64,000 nt of DNA from Nereida sp. MMG025. Lineage in GTDB: Bacteria > Pseudomonadota > Alphaproteobacteria > Rhodobacterales > Rhodobacteraceae. The stretch spans positions 1 through 64,000 of the forward strand of contig NZ_JAKFZN010000003.1 of the NCBI RefSeq assembly GCF_021654165.1, read 5' to 3'. The notes under the pieces were generated by a model. That model ran no database searches. It was given only the letters and a program-made list of their open reading frames with translations, and was not told where the DNA came from. Below are positions 56,519 through 64,000 of this stretch, one piece after another; position 1 is the first letter of the stretch, and each line of letters begins with the position of its first letter. Position numbers and translations under genes: made by a program.

Positions 56519-57385
56519 ATGACCACTTGGACCGCACTGACCACTTTGACGGGTAAATCGCAGGCTGAGGCCTTGGGCGAGGCGCTTGAGGCGTTGAACC
56601 CCGAGCCGACGGGCGTGGGGGTGTTTGAGGTCGAGGATGGATCGGGGCTTTGGGAGGTCGGGGGGTATTTTATTCAAAGCCCTGATCAGGCAGGGCTTGC
56701 TTTGCTGGCGGCCTTGCACGGCGCCAAGGATTTTACGGTGTCCGAGTTGCCTGAAACCGATTGGGTGGCCCATGTGAAGCGTGAGTTGGCCCCTGTGGAG
56801 GCGGGACGGTTTGTTGTTTATGGCAGTCATGATGCCGATGCGCTGCCTGAAGGAAAGATCGGTTTGTTGATCGAGGCGGCGATGGCCTTTGGGACGGGGC
56901 ATCACGGGACGACCTTGGGGTGCCTGCGCGCGTTGGATGCATTGGTGGACGACGGGTTTGAAGGCCAGAATGTGGCCGACATTGGGTGCGGGACAGCTGT
57001 ATTGGCGATGGCGGCTGCCAAGATTTGGCCGCAAACGGTGCTGGCCAGTGACATTGATGAGGTGGCCGTTGATGTGGCGCGCGCCAATGCGGTTGCCAAT
57101 GATCTGGACGGGCGGCTGATTTGCGTGGAGGCCGCTGGATTTGATGCGCCTCAGATTGCCAAGCGTGCGCCATTTGATCTGGTCTTTGCCAATATATTAA
57201 AGGGGCCGCTGCTGATGCTGGCGCAGGATATGTGGGGCGCGACGAGCGATGGGGGCTATGTGATTCTATCGGGAATTTTGAACGAGCAGGCCGATGAGGT
57301 GTGTGATCATTATTGCGGATTTGGCTACAGTCTTTGGCGTCGCGAAGAGATTGGTGAGTGGTCGACGCTGGTTTTGCGCAAATAA
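56519..57385 (+). CDS. prmA: Ribosomal protein L11 methyltransferase
   Basis: This 288-residue SAM-dependent enzyme trimethylates ribosomal protein L11. The L11-binding N-terminal domain (residues 1-90) precedes the methyltransferase domain. That domain has EAAMAFGTGHHGTT (about 121-134, PrmA-specific), the SAM motif VADIGCGTAVLAMAAAK (about 155-171), ASDIDEVAVDVARAN, and the catalytic-like FANILKGPL. AAGGAGACTGCC precedes ATG 56519. Confidence 0.93.
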   Translation: MTTWTALTTLTGKSQAEALGEALEALNPEPTGVGVFEVEDGSGLWEVGGYFIQSPDQAGLALLAALHGAKDFTVSELPETDWVAHVKRELAPVEAGRFVVYGSHDADALPEGKIGLLIEAAMAFGTGHHGTTLGCLRALDALVDDGFEGQNVADIGCGTAVLAMAAAKIWPQTVLASDIDEVAVDVARANAVANDLDGRLICVEAAGFDAPQIAKRAPFDLVFANILKGPLLMLAQDMWGATSDGGYVILSGILNEQADEVCDHYCGFGYSLWRREEIGEWSTLVLRK

Positions 57386-57488
57386 GGCGAATTAAGGTTA
57401 CCAAAAGGTAATCGCCCCAATTTTGCCACATTTCGCCTTGAAATTGCTTGAAGTCGAGGTGGGGGCCTCAACAAACGGAGAGGCTGTC

Positions 57489-57827
57489 ATGTCACAACAG
57501 CTTCAATTTGATAAAAAAATGAAACGGTTGTCCCTTAAGCACCGGCGGTTGGCGCGTGGGGCGGTTACGTCTGTAAATCACGACGGTTTGATTATTGCCC
57601 GTCCCAAACGCGCGAGTGGCGATTTCCCTTTGAAGGGGATTTTGCTGACCGTGGCGGCCTTCTTTTTGTTCAAAGGGTATCTTTTGGCAGCCGAAGGACC
57701 GATCACGTATCTTGAGCGCGTGGCGGAGTTGGAAAACGGATCAACGGTTGGCAAAATTGGTGCCTTCGTGATGCAGGCGGACGTCCTGACGATGTATATT
57801 GCCGAACATCTTGCGCGTTTTGTCTAA
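57489..57827 (+). CDS. Hypothetical single-pass membrane protein
   Basis: This 112-residue protein is not recognised. A basic N-terminal region (residues 8-42, many Lys and Arg: KKMKRLSLKHRRLARG) comes before one hydrophobic segment (KGILLTVAAFFLFKGYLLAA, about 49-68). A soluble tail of about 45 residues follows, containing ITYLERVAELENGSTVGKIGAFVMQAD. GGAGAGG precedes ATG 57489, and a strong terminator follows, so it is a single-gene unit or the end of the prmA transcript. The basic side should face the cytoplasm. Confidence 0.65.
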   Translation: MSQQLQFDKKMKRLSLKHRRLARGAVTSVNHDGLIIARPKRASGDFPLKGILLTVAAFFLFKGYLLAAEGPITYLERVAELENGSTVGKIGAFVMQADVLTMYIAEHLARFV

Positions 57828-57842
57828 ACGCATGCACACATG

Positions 57843-57876
57843 AAAAGGGCCGCTCGGATGACTGAGCGGCCCTTTT
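57843..57876. terminator. Bidirectional rho-independent terminator
   Basis: AAAAGGGCCGCTC pairs perfectly with GAGCGGCCCTTTT (13 bp, 8-base loop). It lies between the convergent small membrane protein gene and the DUF1127 gene and carries T runs in both directions. Confidence 0.9.
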
Positions 57877-57896
57877 GATTTAAATGGCTGTCGCCA

Positions 57897-58088
57897 TTAA
57901 AAGTTTTCGATATCACCGCGCGACAGGCCGATGTCACCAAGCTCACGCAATGTGAGTTTTGTCAGCGCATTGCGTGTGATGCGTTTGTCGTTCCAGTCCT
58001 TGAGGGTGGCGACGGACGCGATTGCTGTTTTCATGATGCGACCGAACCCTTGGGCTGGCGCGAGGCGGGTGGTGTCAATTACGGCCAT
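57897..58088 (-). CDS. DUF1127 (YjiS-like) small protein
   Basis: This 63-residue protein ends TLRELGDIGLSRGDIENF, the DUF1127 signature (L..L.D.eL.DIG..R.DI). An amphipathic basic helix (KTAIASVATLKDWNDKRITRN) comes before it. Small DUF1127 proteins in alphaproteobacteria are linked to phosphate or carbon metabolism and RNA turnover, but the role here is unknown. ATG 58088 was chosen because the conserved part begins there and AAGGACACGG lies upstream. An inverted repeat at 58172-58186 lies about 85 bases upstream of the start. Confidence 0.85.
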   Translation of the reverse strand: MAVIDTTRLAPAQGFGRIMKTAIASVATLKDWNDKRITRNALTKLTLRELGDIGLSRGDIENF

Positions 58089-58171
58089 GAGTCCGTGTCC
58101 TTTTGTCAAAATTTGATGTCGTCTGAGCCGCAAATAGGAAGCCCTGCAAAAGCTGACTAGCGGCTTTTTTT

Positions 58172-58186
58172 GCATGGGTCCCATGC
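58172..58186. promoter_or_regulatory. Inverted repeat upstream of the DUF1127 gene
   Basis: GCATGGG-T-CCCATGC is a perfect 7-bp inverted repeat, flanked on both sides by TTTTTTGCAT. Two copies of GTCGAAAACGGA (58200-58211 and 58253-58264) lie further upstream, towards ruvC. It is a candidate operator for the DUF1127 gene or the divergent ruvC promoter region. Confidence 0.4.
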
Positions 58187-58452
58187 GTTTTTTGCATAGG
58201 TCGAAAACGGACAATTCGGATGTCGTATTCAGAATAGGATGCTACGATAAGTGTCGAAAACGGAACGAAAAATGACGATTTTGCCTGATCACCGCCAAAG
58301 GCATCACGCGCGTAAAATTTAGCCTAATTTGTTGGATATGCGCAAAGTGATGCGCCTGCGCCACAGCAGCCACCTGGCGCGTTTCCATTTGGCAAGTGTT
58401 CGCCTTTCGTGCTACTTACTTGGCCAAGCAATAAAAATGTTTGAGGGCGGCA

Positions 58453-58956
58453 GTGCGCATCATCGGAATTGACCCTGGGTTGAATAACATGGGGTGGGGC
58501 ATCATCGATGTGGATGGCCCACGTTTGCGTCATGTTGGCAATGGTGTTTGTAAGTCGTGGGGCGACGATTTGGGCGCGCGGCTCTTGTCTTTGCACATGG
58601 CGCTGACGGCTGTAGTGGCGGAATTTGCCCCGACATCTGCGGCTGTCGAGCAAACATTCGTGAATAAAGACGGGGCTGGCACGCTGAAATTGGGCCAAGC
58701 GCGCGGTATTGCGATGCTGGTGCCTGCGCAGGCAGGGCTGGTGATCGGGGAATATGCGCCCAACGCTGTCAAAAAGACCGTTGTGGGTGTGGGCCATGCC
58801 GATAAGGGCCAAGTTGCGCATATGGTGAAGATGCAATTGCCCGGTGTGCAGATTGCAGGGCCTGATGCGGCAGATGCGCTTGCCATTGCGATTTGTCATG
58901 CGCACCATCGCGGAATGGACAGCCATTTGGAGCGCGCTTTGCGCAAAGCGGTATGA
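58453..58956 (+). CDS. ruvC: Holliday junction resolvase RuvC
   Basis: This 167-residue endonuclease has the four acidic metal ligands in [15 protein letters not shown] (Asp7), [11 protein letters not shown] (Glu about 67) and [18 protein letters not shown] (two Asp about 140-143). It cuts Holliday junctions moved by RuvAB. GTG 58453 with GAGGGCGG upstream was chosen over the TTG at 58441. The stop overlaps the ruvA start (ATGA). Confidence 0.95.
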   Translation: MRIIGIDPGLNNMGWGIIDVDGPRLRHVGNGVCKSWGDDLGARLLSLHMALTAVVAEFAPTSAAVEQTFVNKDGAGTLKLGQARGIAMLVPAQAGLVIGEYAPNAVKKTVVGVGHADKGQVAHMVKMQLPGVQIAGPDAADALAIAICHAHHRGMDSHLERALRKAV

Positions 58957-59603
58957 TTGGAAAGCTACAGGGCAGGTTGGATTATCGCGGCCCGGATCAT
59001 GTGATGATCATGGTCGGCGGCGTGGGGTATCTTGTGTTTTGTTCCGAGCGGACACTGGCGGCGCTGCCTGCGGTTGGTGGGCCTGTGGCGCTTTACACCG
59101 ATTTGCTGGTGCGCGAGGACCTGTTGCAACTGTTCGGGTTCACAACACCGATGGAAAAGGAATGGCATCGGTTGTTGATGGGTGTTCAAGGGATCGGTGC
59201 AAAAGCGTCCATGGCGATTTTGGGCGCTTTGGGGCCTGATGGTTTGAGCCGCGCGATTGCGATGGGTGATTGGGCCAGTGTAAAGGCGGCCAAAGGTGTG
59301 GGGCCGAAAACAGCGCAGAAAGTTGTGATTGACCTGAAGGACAAGGCGCCTGCGGTGATGGCCATGGGCGGTGATCTAGCGCAGGATTTGGCGCAAGTGC
59401 CAGAAGATGAGGCGCAGGTGATTGAGCCAGCGGTTGTTCCTGTTGGCCCTTCGGCGCAGTCCGAGGCGTTGTCGGCGCTTGGCAATCTGGGCTACGCCCC
59501 GCAGGATGCCGCGCGCGCGGTTGCGCAGGCGGCGGGCGAGGGCGCAGACGGTACGGGCGCGCTGATCAAAGCGGCGCTCAAGCTGCTGGCACCGAAAGGG
59601 TAG
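58953..59603 (+). CDS. ruvA: Holliday junction DNA helicase subunit RuvA
   Basis: This 216-residue protein has an N-terminal OB fold ([28 protein letters not shown]), two helix-hairpin-helix motifs ([17 protein letters not shown] and [21 protein letters not shown]), a flexible linker, and the C-terminal RuvB-binding domain ([19 protein letters not shown]). It binds the four-way junction and loads RuvB. It overlaps ruvC by four bases and is three bases from ruvB. Confidence 0.95.
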   Translation: MIGKLQGRLDYRGPDHVMIMVGGVGYLVFCSERTLAALPAVGGPVALYTDLLVREDLLQLFGFTTPMEKEWHRLLMGVQGIGAKASMAILGALGPDGLSRAIAMGDWASVKAAKGVGPKTAQKVVIDLKDKAPAVMAMGGDLAQDLAQVPEDEAQVIEPAVVPVGPSAQSEALSALGNLGYAPQDAARAVAQAAGEGADGTGALIKAALKLLAPKG

Positions 59604-59606
59604 GCG

Positions 59607-60635
59607 ATGGACAGCGATCCCGCATTGCGCCCCGAACGGATGGCCGAGGACACTGACCGCGCGTTGCGTCCGCAGGGTCTGGACGAATTCATCGGCCAGG
59701 CCGAGGCGCGCGCGAACCTGAAGGTCTTTATAGAAAGCGCGCGGCGGCGCGAGCAGGCGATGGACCATACGTTGTTTCATGGTCCGCCCGGTCTTGGCAA
59801 AACGACGTTGGCGCAGATCATGGCGCGTGAATTGGGTGTGAATTTTCGGATGACCAGCGGGCCTGTGCTGGCCAAGGCGGGGGATCTGGCGGCGATCCTG
59901 ACCAATCTGGAAGCGCGTGATGTGCTGTTCATTGACGAAATTCACCGCTTGAACCCTGTGGTCGAAGAAGTGCTCTATCCCGCGCTTGAGGATTTTGAAC
60001 TGGATCTGGTGATTGGCGAAGGCCCTGCGGCCCGCACCGTGCGGATCGAATTGCAGCCCTTTACGCTGGTGGGCGCGACGACGCGTTTGGGGCTTTTGAC
60101 GACGCCGCTGCGCGACCGCTTTGGCATACCGACGCGGCTGCAGTTTTACACCACCGATGAATTGCACGAGATCGTGCGCCGCGGTGCACGGTTGCTTGGT
60201 GTGAAGGCCGAAGATGACGGGCTGCGCGAGATTGCCAAACGCGCACGCGGCACCCCGCGGATTGCGGGGCGGCTGTTGCGGCGGGTCGTGGATTTTGCGC
60301 TGGTGGACGGTGACGGCGTGATCACCAAGGCGCTGGCCGATGGGGCGCTGACGCGTCTGGGTGTGGACCATCTGGGGTTGGACGGGGCCGACAGGCGGTA
60401 TTTGAGCTTGATCGCAGAAAATTATCAGGGTGGGCCTGTGGGGGTCGAGACGATGTCGGCGGCCCTGTCGGAAAGCCGCGATGCGCTGGAAGAGGTGATT
60501 GAGCCGTATCTGCTGCAACAAGGGTTGATCCAGCGCACGCCGCGCGGGCGGATGCTGGCGCAAAAGGCGTGGGACCACCTTGGGATGGCGGCCCCGAAAG
60601 GCACGGGCAAAGATACGGGCGATCTGTTTGGATAA
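59607..60635 (+). CDS. ruvB: Holliday junction branch migration ATPase RuvB
   Basis: This 342-residue AAA+ ATPase opens [20 protein letters not shown]. Walker A is [13 protein letters not shown] (about residues 56-68), Walker B is [16 protein letters not shown], sensor 1 is [20 protein letters not shown], and a winged-helix C-terminal domain follows. It drives branch migration with RuvA. It is followed after 15 bases by an unknown gene. Confidence 0.97.
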   Translation: MDSDPALRPERMAEDTDRALRPQGLDEFIGQAEARANLKVFIESARRREQAMDHTLFHGPPGLGKTTLAQIMARELGVNFRMTSGPVLAKAGDLAAILTNLEARDVLFIDEIHRLNPVVEEVLYPALEDFELDLVIGEGPAARTVRIELQPFTLVGATTRLGLLTTPLRDRFGIPTRLQFYTTDELHEIVRRGARLLGVKAEDDGLREIAKRARGTPRIAGRLLRRVVDFALVDGDGVITKALADGALTRLGVDHLGLDGADRRYLSLIAENYQGGPVGVETMSAALSESRDALEEVIEPYLLQQGLIQRTPRGRMLAQKAWDHLGMAAPKGTGKDTGDLFG

Positions 60636-60650
60636 GATGGGGATAGGCGG

Positions 60651-61301
60651 ATGAGCGATCTGGAAACCTATGATGCCAAGGCGGTTGAGCGGCTTTTTAC
60701 CCGTTCGGACGGGCAGTATGTGTTTGCGCGATGGGGTCGTGCGATTGCGCCGGTGGTATTTGGTGTGAACGAAGCGACGCTTGAGGTGTTCAAGGGCGCG
60801 TGTGAGGCGGTGGTCACGCTGGCGGGCCACAAGATGACCGATGTGGACCCCGAGCTTGGCACCAATCTGATGGTGTTTTTCTGCAAAGACTGGGGTGAAC
60901 TGACCGAGGTGCCGCATCTGGACCGATTGGTGCCCGACCTTGTGCCGCTTGTGGCACGCTTGAAGGGGGCGGATGCCAACCAATACCGTATCTTCCGGTT
61001 CGATGAGGCGGGTGGGATCAAAGCGTGTTTCGTCTTTTTGCGGCTTGATGAGGTTTTGGCCGACACACCTGCAGAGACAATCGCCCTGAGCCAGATGGCC
61101 CAGATGATTGTCTTGTGGTCGGACGAGGCGTTTTTAGGCAGCTCGCCCTTGGCGGTGGTGCCTGACGGTGGTGTGATCCTCAAGCCGCAAGTGGGGGATG
61201 TGATCCGCGCGGCCTATGACCCCGTTTTGCCTGTGGTTGCCAATGACGCCAGTCACGCTCTGCGGATATTTGCAAGGATGGGACAGCGCCATGACGCATA
61301 A
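60651..61301 (+). CDS. Conserved hypothetical protein between ruvB and ybgC
   Basis: This 216-residue soluble protein does not belong to a family I can name. It has no signal peptide or membrane segment. Segments that look structured are YVFARWGRAIAPVVFGVNEATLEVFKGACEAV, GTNLMVFFCKDWGELTEVPHL, YRIFRFDEAGGIKACFVFLRLD and MAQMIVLWSDEAFLG. It lies 15 bases after ruvB and overlaps ybgC by 11 bases, so it is embedded in the ruv-tol operon. The strict spacing suggests a conserved housekeeping role. Confidence 0.65.
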   Translation: MSDLETYDAKAVERLFTRSDGQYVFARWGRAIAPVVFGVNEATLEVFKGACEAVVTLAGHKMTDVDPELGTNLMVFFCKDWGELTEVPHLDRLVPDLVPLVARLKGADANQYRIFRFDEAGGIKACFVFLRLDEVLADTPAETIALSQMAQMIVLWSDEAFLGSSPLAVVPDGGVILKPQVGDVIRAAYDPVLPVVANDASHALRIFARMGQRHDA

Positions 61302-61680
61302 GCTGGACGTGCATGTTTATTATGAAGACACCGATTTGGCGGGGATCGTGTATTACGCCAATTATCTGAAGTTCATCGAACGGGGGCGCACGGAATATGT
61401 GCGCGAGATGGGGGTAGATCAGGTAGCGCTGAAACGCGACGAAGGGATCGTCTTTGCGGTGCACCGTGTTGAAGCTGACTATCTGATGCCTGCCAAGTTT
61501 GATGATGATCTGGTGGTTGAAACATCCGTTGAGCAGATGACGGGCGTGCGCATGATCTTCAAACAGGACGTGCGGCGCGGCAAAGATCTTTTGTTCAGCG
61601 CCTTGGTCACGATTGTTGCGCTCAATGATGCGGGCGGTCCTGCGCGGCTTCCAGCGAATATTCGCCGAAAGCTACATTAG
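61291..61680 (+). CDS. ybgC: Tol-Pal associated acyl-CoA thioesterase YbgC
   Basis: This 129-residue hotdog-fold thioesterase has the signature VYYEDTDLAGIVYYANYLKFIERGRTEYVR with catalytic Asp (about residue 15) in YEDTDLAG. YbgC acts on short acyl-CoA or acyl-ACP and is almost always the first gene of the tol-pal cluster. ATG 61291 lies within the end of the upstream gene; the longer frame from 61216 is not conserved. tolQ follows after 100 bases. Confidence 0.93.
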   Translation: MTHKLDVHVYYEDTDLAGIVYYANYLKFIERGRTEYVREMGVDQVALKRDEGIVFAVHRVEADYLMPAKFDDDLVVETSVEQMTGVRMIFKQDVRRGKDLLFSALVTIVALNDAGGPARLPANIRRKLH

Positions 61681-61780
61681 CGCGGGCCATCACACGCTTG
61701 TCATAGCATTTGCCATCCACATCGGCTAAACATGGGTTTAATGGAGGCCGCAAAGAGCCCCGTGGCAGATGTAGGCAGTT

Positions 61781-62455
61781 ATGGAACACGCAGCAGATTT
61801 CTCAATGTGGGCGCTTTTTGCGCGCGCCACGATTACCGTAAAACTTGTGATGATCATGCTCATCGCGTCCAGTTTCTGGGCGTGGGCGATCATTGTTCAA
61901 AAGATCATTCAGTATCGCAAAGCCCGCGCCGAGGCGGCCAAATTCGATCAGGCATTCTGGTCGGGCGAGCCTTTGGACGGGTTGTTTGACCAAATTGGCA
62001 TGACGCCCGATGGCGCGTCCGAAAAGATTTTCGCCGCTGGTATGATGGAATGGCGTCGTTCGCACCGCACGGATGGCGGTTTGATTGCAGGGGCCACCAG
62101 CCGTATTGACCGCGCGATGGATGTCGCCATCGCCCGCGAGGCCGATGAGTTGCAAAAAGGGCTGCCCGTGCTGGCCACCGTAGGGTCGACCACTCCGTTT
62201 GTTGGGCTGTTCGGCACGGTTTGGGGCATCATGAACAGTTTTATCGAGATTGCCGAACAGCAAAATACCAACCTTGCTGTGGTCGCTCCCGGTATCGCAG
62301 AGGCCTTGCTGGCAACGGGCCTGGGTCTGTTGGCGGCGATCCCTGCGGTGATTTTCTACAACAAACTGTCCTCGGACAGTGACCGCATCGTGAGCGGTTA
62401 CGAGGCGTTTTCGGATGAATTTGCCACCATCCTCAGCCGTCAGTTGGATAGCTGA
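61781..62455 (+). CDS. tolQ: Tol-Pal system proton channel subunit TolQ
   Basis: This 224-residue inner-membrane protein has three membrane helices: the first at about 17-40 (ATITVKLVMIMLIASSFWAWAII), the second and third at about 130-155 and 165-190. The last two include LPVLATVGSTTPFVGLFGTVWGIMNSF and GIAEALLATGLGLLAAIPAVIFYN, the MotA/TolQ/ExbB core. It uses the proton gradient with TolR to energise TolA for outer-membrane constriction at division. tolR starts one base after its stop. Confidence 0.95.
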   Translation: MEHAADFSMWALFARATITVKLVMIMLIASSFWAWAIIVQKIIQYRKARAEAAKFDQAFWSGEPLDGLFDQIGMTPDGASEKIFAAGMMEWRRSHRTDGGLIAGATSRIDRAMDVAIAREADELQKGLPVLATVGSTTPFVGLFGTVWGIMNSFIEIAEQQNTNLAVVAPGIAEALLATGLGLLAAIPAVIFYNKLSSDSDRIVSGYEAFSDEFATILSRQLDS

Positions 62456-62456
62456 T

Positions 62457-62942
62457 ATGGGCGCGGGAGTAATGCCATCAGGCTCGGACGGGGGCGGGGG
62501 ACGCCGCCGCAGACGCCGCCGTGCGACGCAGATGTCGGAAATCAACGTCACGCCATTTGTTGATGTGATGTTGGTGTTGTTGATTATCTTTATGGTTGCG
62601 GCCCCTTTGTCCGTGGTGGGCGTGCCTGTTGAGCTGCCCAAGACTGCGGCCAACGCGCTGAGCACGGATCAGGAAGAGCCGCTGACCGTGACGGTCACCG
62701 CTGATGGGCTTTTGATGATCCAGACAACCGAGACCGCGGACGCTGATCTGATCCCCAAGTTGCGCGCCATTGCCGCCGAGCGCGAGGACGACAAGATTTT
62801 CCTGCGCGCTGATGGTGCCATCGCCTATGAGCGTGTGGTGCAGGTGATGGGCGCGCTGAATGCGGGTGGCTTTTCGAACATCGGCTTGGTCACGGATATC
62901 GGCGGGCCAACGTTGGATGGCGCAGCGGTGGAAGGCCAGTAG
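62457..62942 (+). CDS. tolR: Tol-Pal system protein TolR (ExbD family)
   Basis: This 161-residue protein has a basic N-terminus with a run of seven arginines (RRRRRRR). The signature MSEINVTPFVDVMLVLLIIFMVAAPL (membrane helix about 32-51) carries the proton-relay Asp in FVDVMLV. A periplasmic ExbD/TolR domain ends FSNIGLVTD. It works in complex with TolQ and TolA. ATG 62457 was chosen; an in-frame ATG at MPSGSD four codons later is possible. Confidence 0.93.
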   Translation: MGAGVMPSGSDGGGGRRRRRRRATQMSEINVTPFVDVMLVLLIIFMVAAPLSVVGVPVELPKTAANALSTDQEEPLTVTVTADGLLMIQTTETADADLIPKLRAIAAEREDDKIFLRADGAIAYERVVQVMGALNAGGFSNIGLVTDIGGPTLDGAAVEGQ

Positions 62943-62951
62943 GCAACACAG

Positions 62952-64000
62952 ATGGCACGTTTGGGCTATATCGTTTCGGGTGTTGGACACGCGAGTTTGA
63001 TCGGCTTTCTGCTGGTCGGACCAATTTTTACGGCTGAGCCTTTGCCATTCGAGGATGTCGAGGTCAGCGTGATTTCGGGCGAGGAATTCGCAGCCCTGAT
63101 GGCGCCAAGCCAAGCACCATCCGAGGTGGTCGCCCCCCCTGCACCTGACGTGCCCGAAGCACCAGATGCGCCGCCACCTGCACCGCCAGAAACGCCTGTC
63201 GAGACACCTGATGTGGCCCCTGCGCCTGCGCCTGATGTGCCCGATGAAGCGCCTGACGTGACCGAGATTGCGCCTTTGCCGCAAACAGAAGTGACCGATA
63301 CGCCGCCGCCAACTCCTGCGCCACCTGCTGTGCAGGATGAGCAGGTGACCGTTGTGATTGACGCCAGCAAACGCCCCAAGGCGCGGCCTGCGCCGCGTAT
63401 TGCGCCAGAGCCCGTGGCCGCCCCGCCAGAAGATGCGCAGCTTGCCGATCAGACCCAGGAGGCCGTGACCGATACCGATGGCGGCGAAACGCTAGCTGAG
63501 CCGCAAGAGGCCACGGCCCCCGAAGAAGCGACGACGGAAGTTGTGACCGAAGCCGAAGAACCAGGCGGCGCCCCAACGGCCTCGATGCGTCCGCGCACAC
63601 GGCCCAATCGGCCCGCACCTGCCGTGGCCGATGATGCCGTGGCCGATGCGCTGGCCGAAGCCCTGTCAGGTGACGGGCAAGAGGCCAGCGAGGCACCAGC
63701 CGCTGGTGGCCCGCCCATGTCGGCGGGTGAAAAGCAAAGCCTTGTTGGGCAAATCCAAGGCAAATGGGCCGTGCCACCACGTGTGGTCAGCGATCAGATC
63801 AGCATCGTTGTCACCTTTGAGATTGGCCGCGACCGAAAGCCGATCTCTGGCACCGAGCGACTGATCAGTGGCAATGGCAGCGCAGAGCTAAACCAGATTG
63901 CCTATCGCGCGGCACGCAGTGCGATTTTCCGCGCAGGGGCGTCCGGTTTTGATTTGCCTGATGACAAATTCGATCAATGGAAAGAAGTTGAAATTACCTT
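62952..64000 (+). CDS. tolA: TolA, partial (runs off the right edge)
   Basis: The frame opens at ATG 62952, 9 bases after the tolR stop, and is still open at the window end (349 codons visible). One N-terminal membrane helix (HASLIGFLLVGPIFTA, about 13-28) is followed by a long Pro/Ala/Glu/Val-rich linker (residues about 55-255). The linker alternates proline and acidic residues instead of the Ala/Lys helix of E. coli TolA. From about 260 the conserved C-terminal domain begins (EKQSLVGQIQGKWAVPPRV...FEIGRDRKP), which contacts Pal/TolB. The position after tolQR confirms the call. Confidence 0.9.
   Translation, partial: MARLGYIVSGVGHASLIGFLLVGPIFTAEPLPFEDVEVSVISGEEFAALMAPSQAPSEVVAPPAPDVPEAPDAPPPAPPETPVETPDVAPAPAPDVPDEAPDVTEIAPLPQTEVTDTPPPTPAPPAVQDEQVTVVIDASKRPKARPAPRIAPEPVAAPPEDAQLADQTQEAVTDTDGGETLAEPQEATAPEEATTEVVTEAEEPGGAPTASMRPRTRPNRPAPAVADDAVADALAEALSGDGQEASEAPAAGGPPMSAGEKQSLVGQIQGKWAVPPRVVSDQISIVVTFEIGRDRKPISGTERLISGNGSAELNQIAYRAARSAIFRAGASGFDLPDDKFDQWKEVEIT

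Noticed and set aside
59376-60983. 535-codon minus-strand frame over ruvA-ruvB
   Set aside because: It is antisense to ruvB and the following gene, without any protein motif.

Overview
The window looks like a chromosomal segment of an alphaproteobacterium of the Rhodobacteraceae (Roseobacter group). This rests on the gene content and order: ruvC-ruvA-ruvB, one unknown gene, ybgC, tolQ-tolR-tolA; ycjX-ycjF; a Hint-domain protein; phosphatidylcholine synthase; DUF484-xerC. Moderately GC-rich codon use and intergenic palindromes ending in CCCCGAGGTATTT also fit. No species can be named from sequence alone.

Layout. 1-5 kb is a junction region with decayed material: the 3' end of an NnrU-family gene, the 3' remnant of a class III aminotransferase, a Hint protein, a degraded second copy of the trpA 3' end (2070-2250), a Tat-exported nitroreductase with its own MarR regulator and an operator-like tandem repeat, and an AT-rich membrane protein just before the intact trpA. 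5-9 kb has rluE-type and ychF housekeeping genes, then a lone KAP-family P-loop NTPase beside tRNA-Ser(GCU). 9-17 kb is metabolic: acyl-CoA synthetase with a BASS-family transporter, quinone-linked D-lactate dehydrogenase, and two saccharopine-pathway dehydrogenases. 16-20 kb is oxyR divergent from katG. 20-25 kb is tamA-tamB. 25-29 kb is a ynjF-ynjB-ynjC-ynjD-like operon.

29-34 kb is a minus-strand Dpp/Opp-type ABC transporter without a binding protein, followed by a CoA-transferase. 34-42 kb has ileS with an overlapping secreted DUF4329 protein, a cyclic-nucleotide-binding flavoprotein, and ycjX-ycjF. 42-48 kb has truA, then a translationally coupled trio (M19 dipeptidase, unknown 550-aa protein, DUF3726-like protein) divergent from a family 5 peptide-binding protein. 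48-54 kb has arsC, pcs, a small membrane protein, xerC, DUF484, a transaldolase and priA. 54-58 kb has an MFS transporter, msrA, prmA and two small proteins. 58-64 kb is the ruvCAB-tolQRA block, with tolA running off the end.

Functional links: katG with OxyR, and MsrA elsewhere, serve oxidative stress. TamAB and TolQRA serve the cell envelope. The peptide-binding protein, the dipeptidase and the receptor-less transporter could together handle peptides. At least three short repeat families lie between genes. The least explained pieces are the trpA-flanked segment, the KAP NTPase, the dipeptidase trio and the ynj-type operon.
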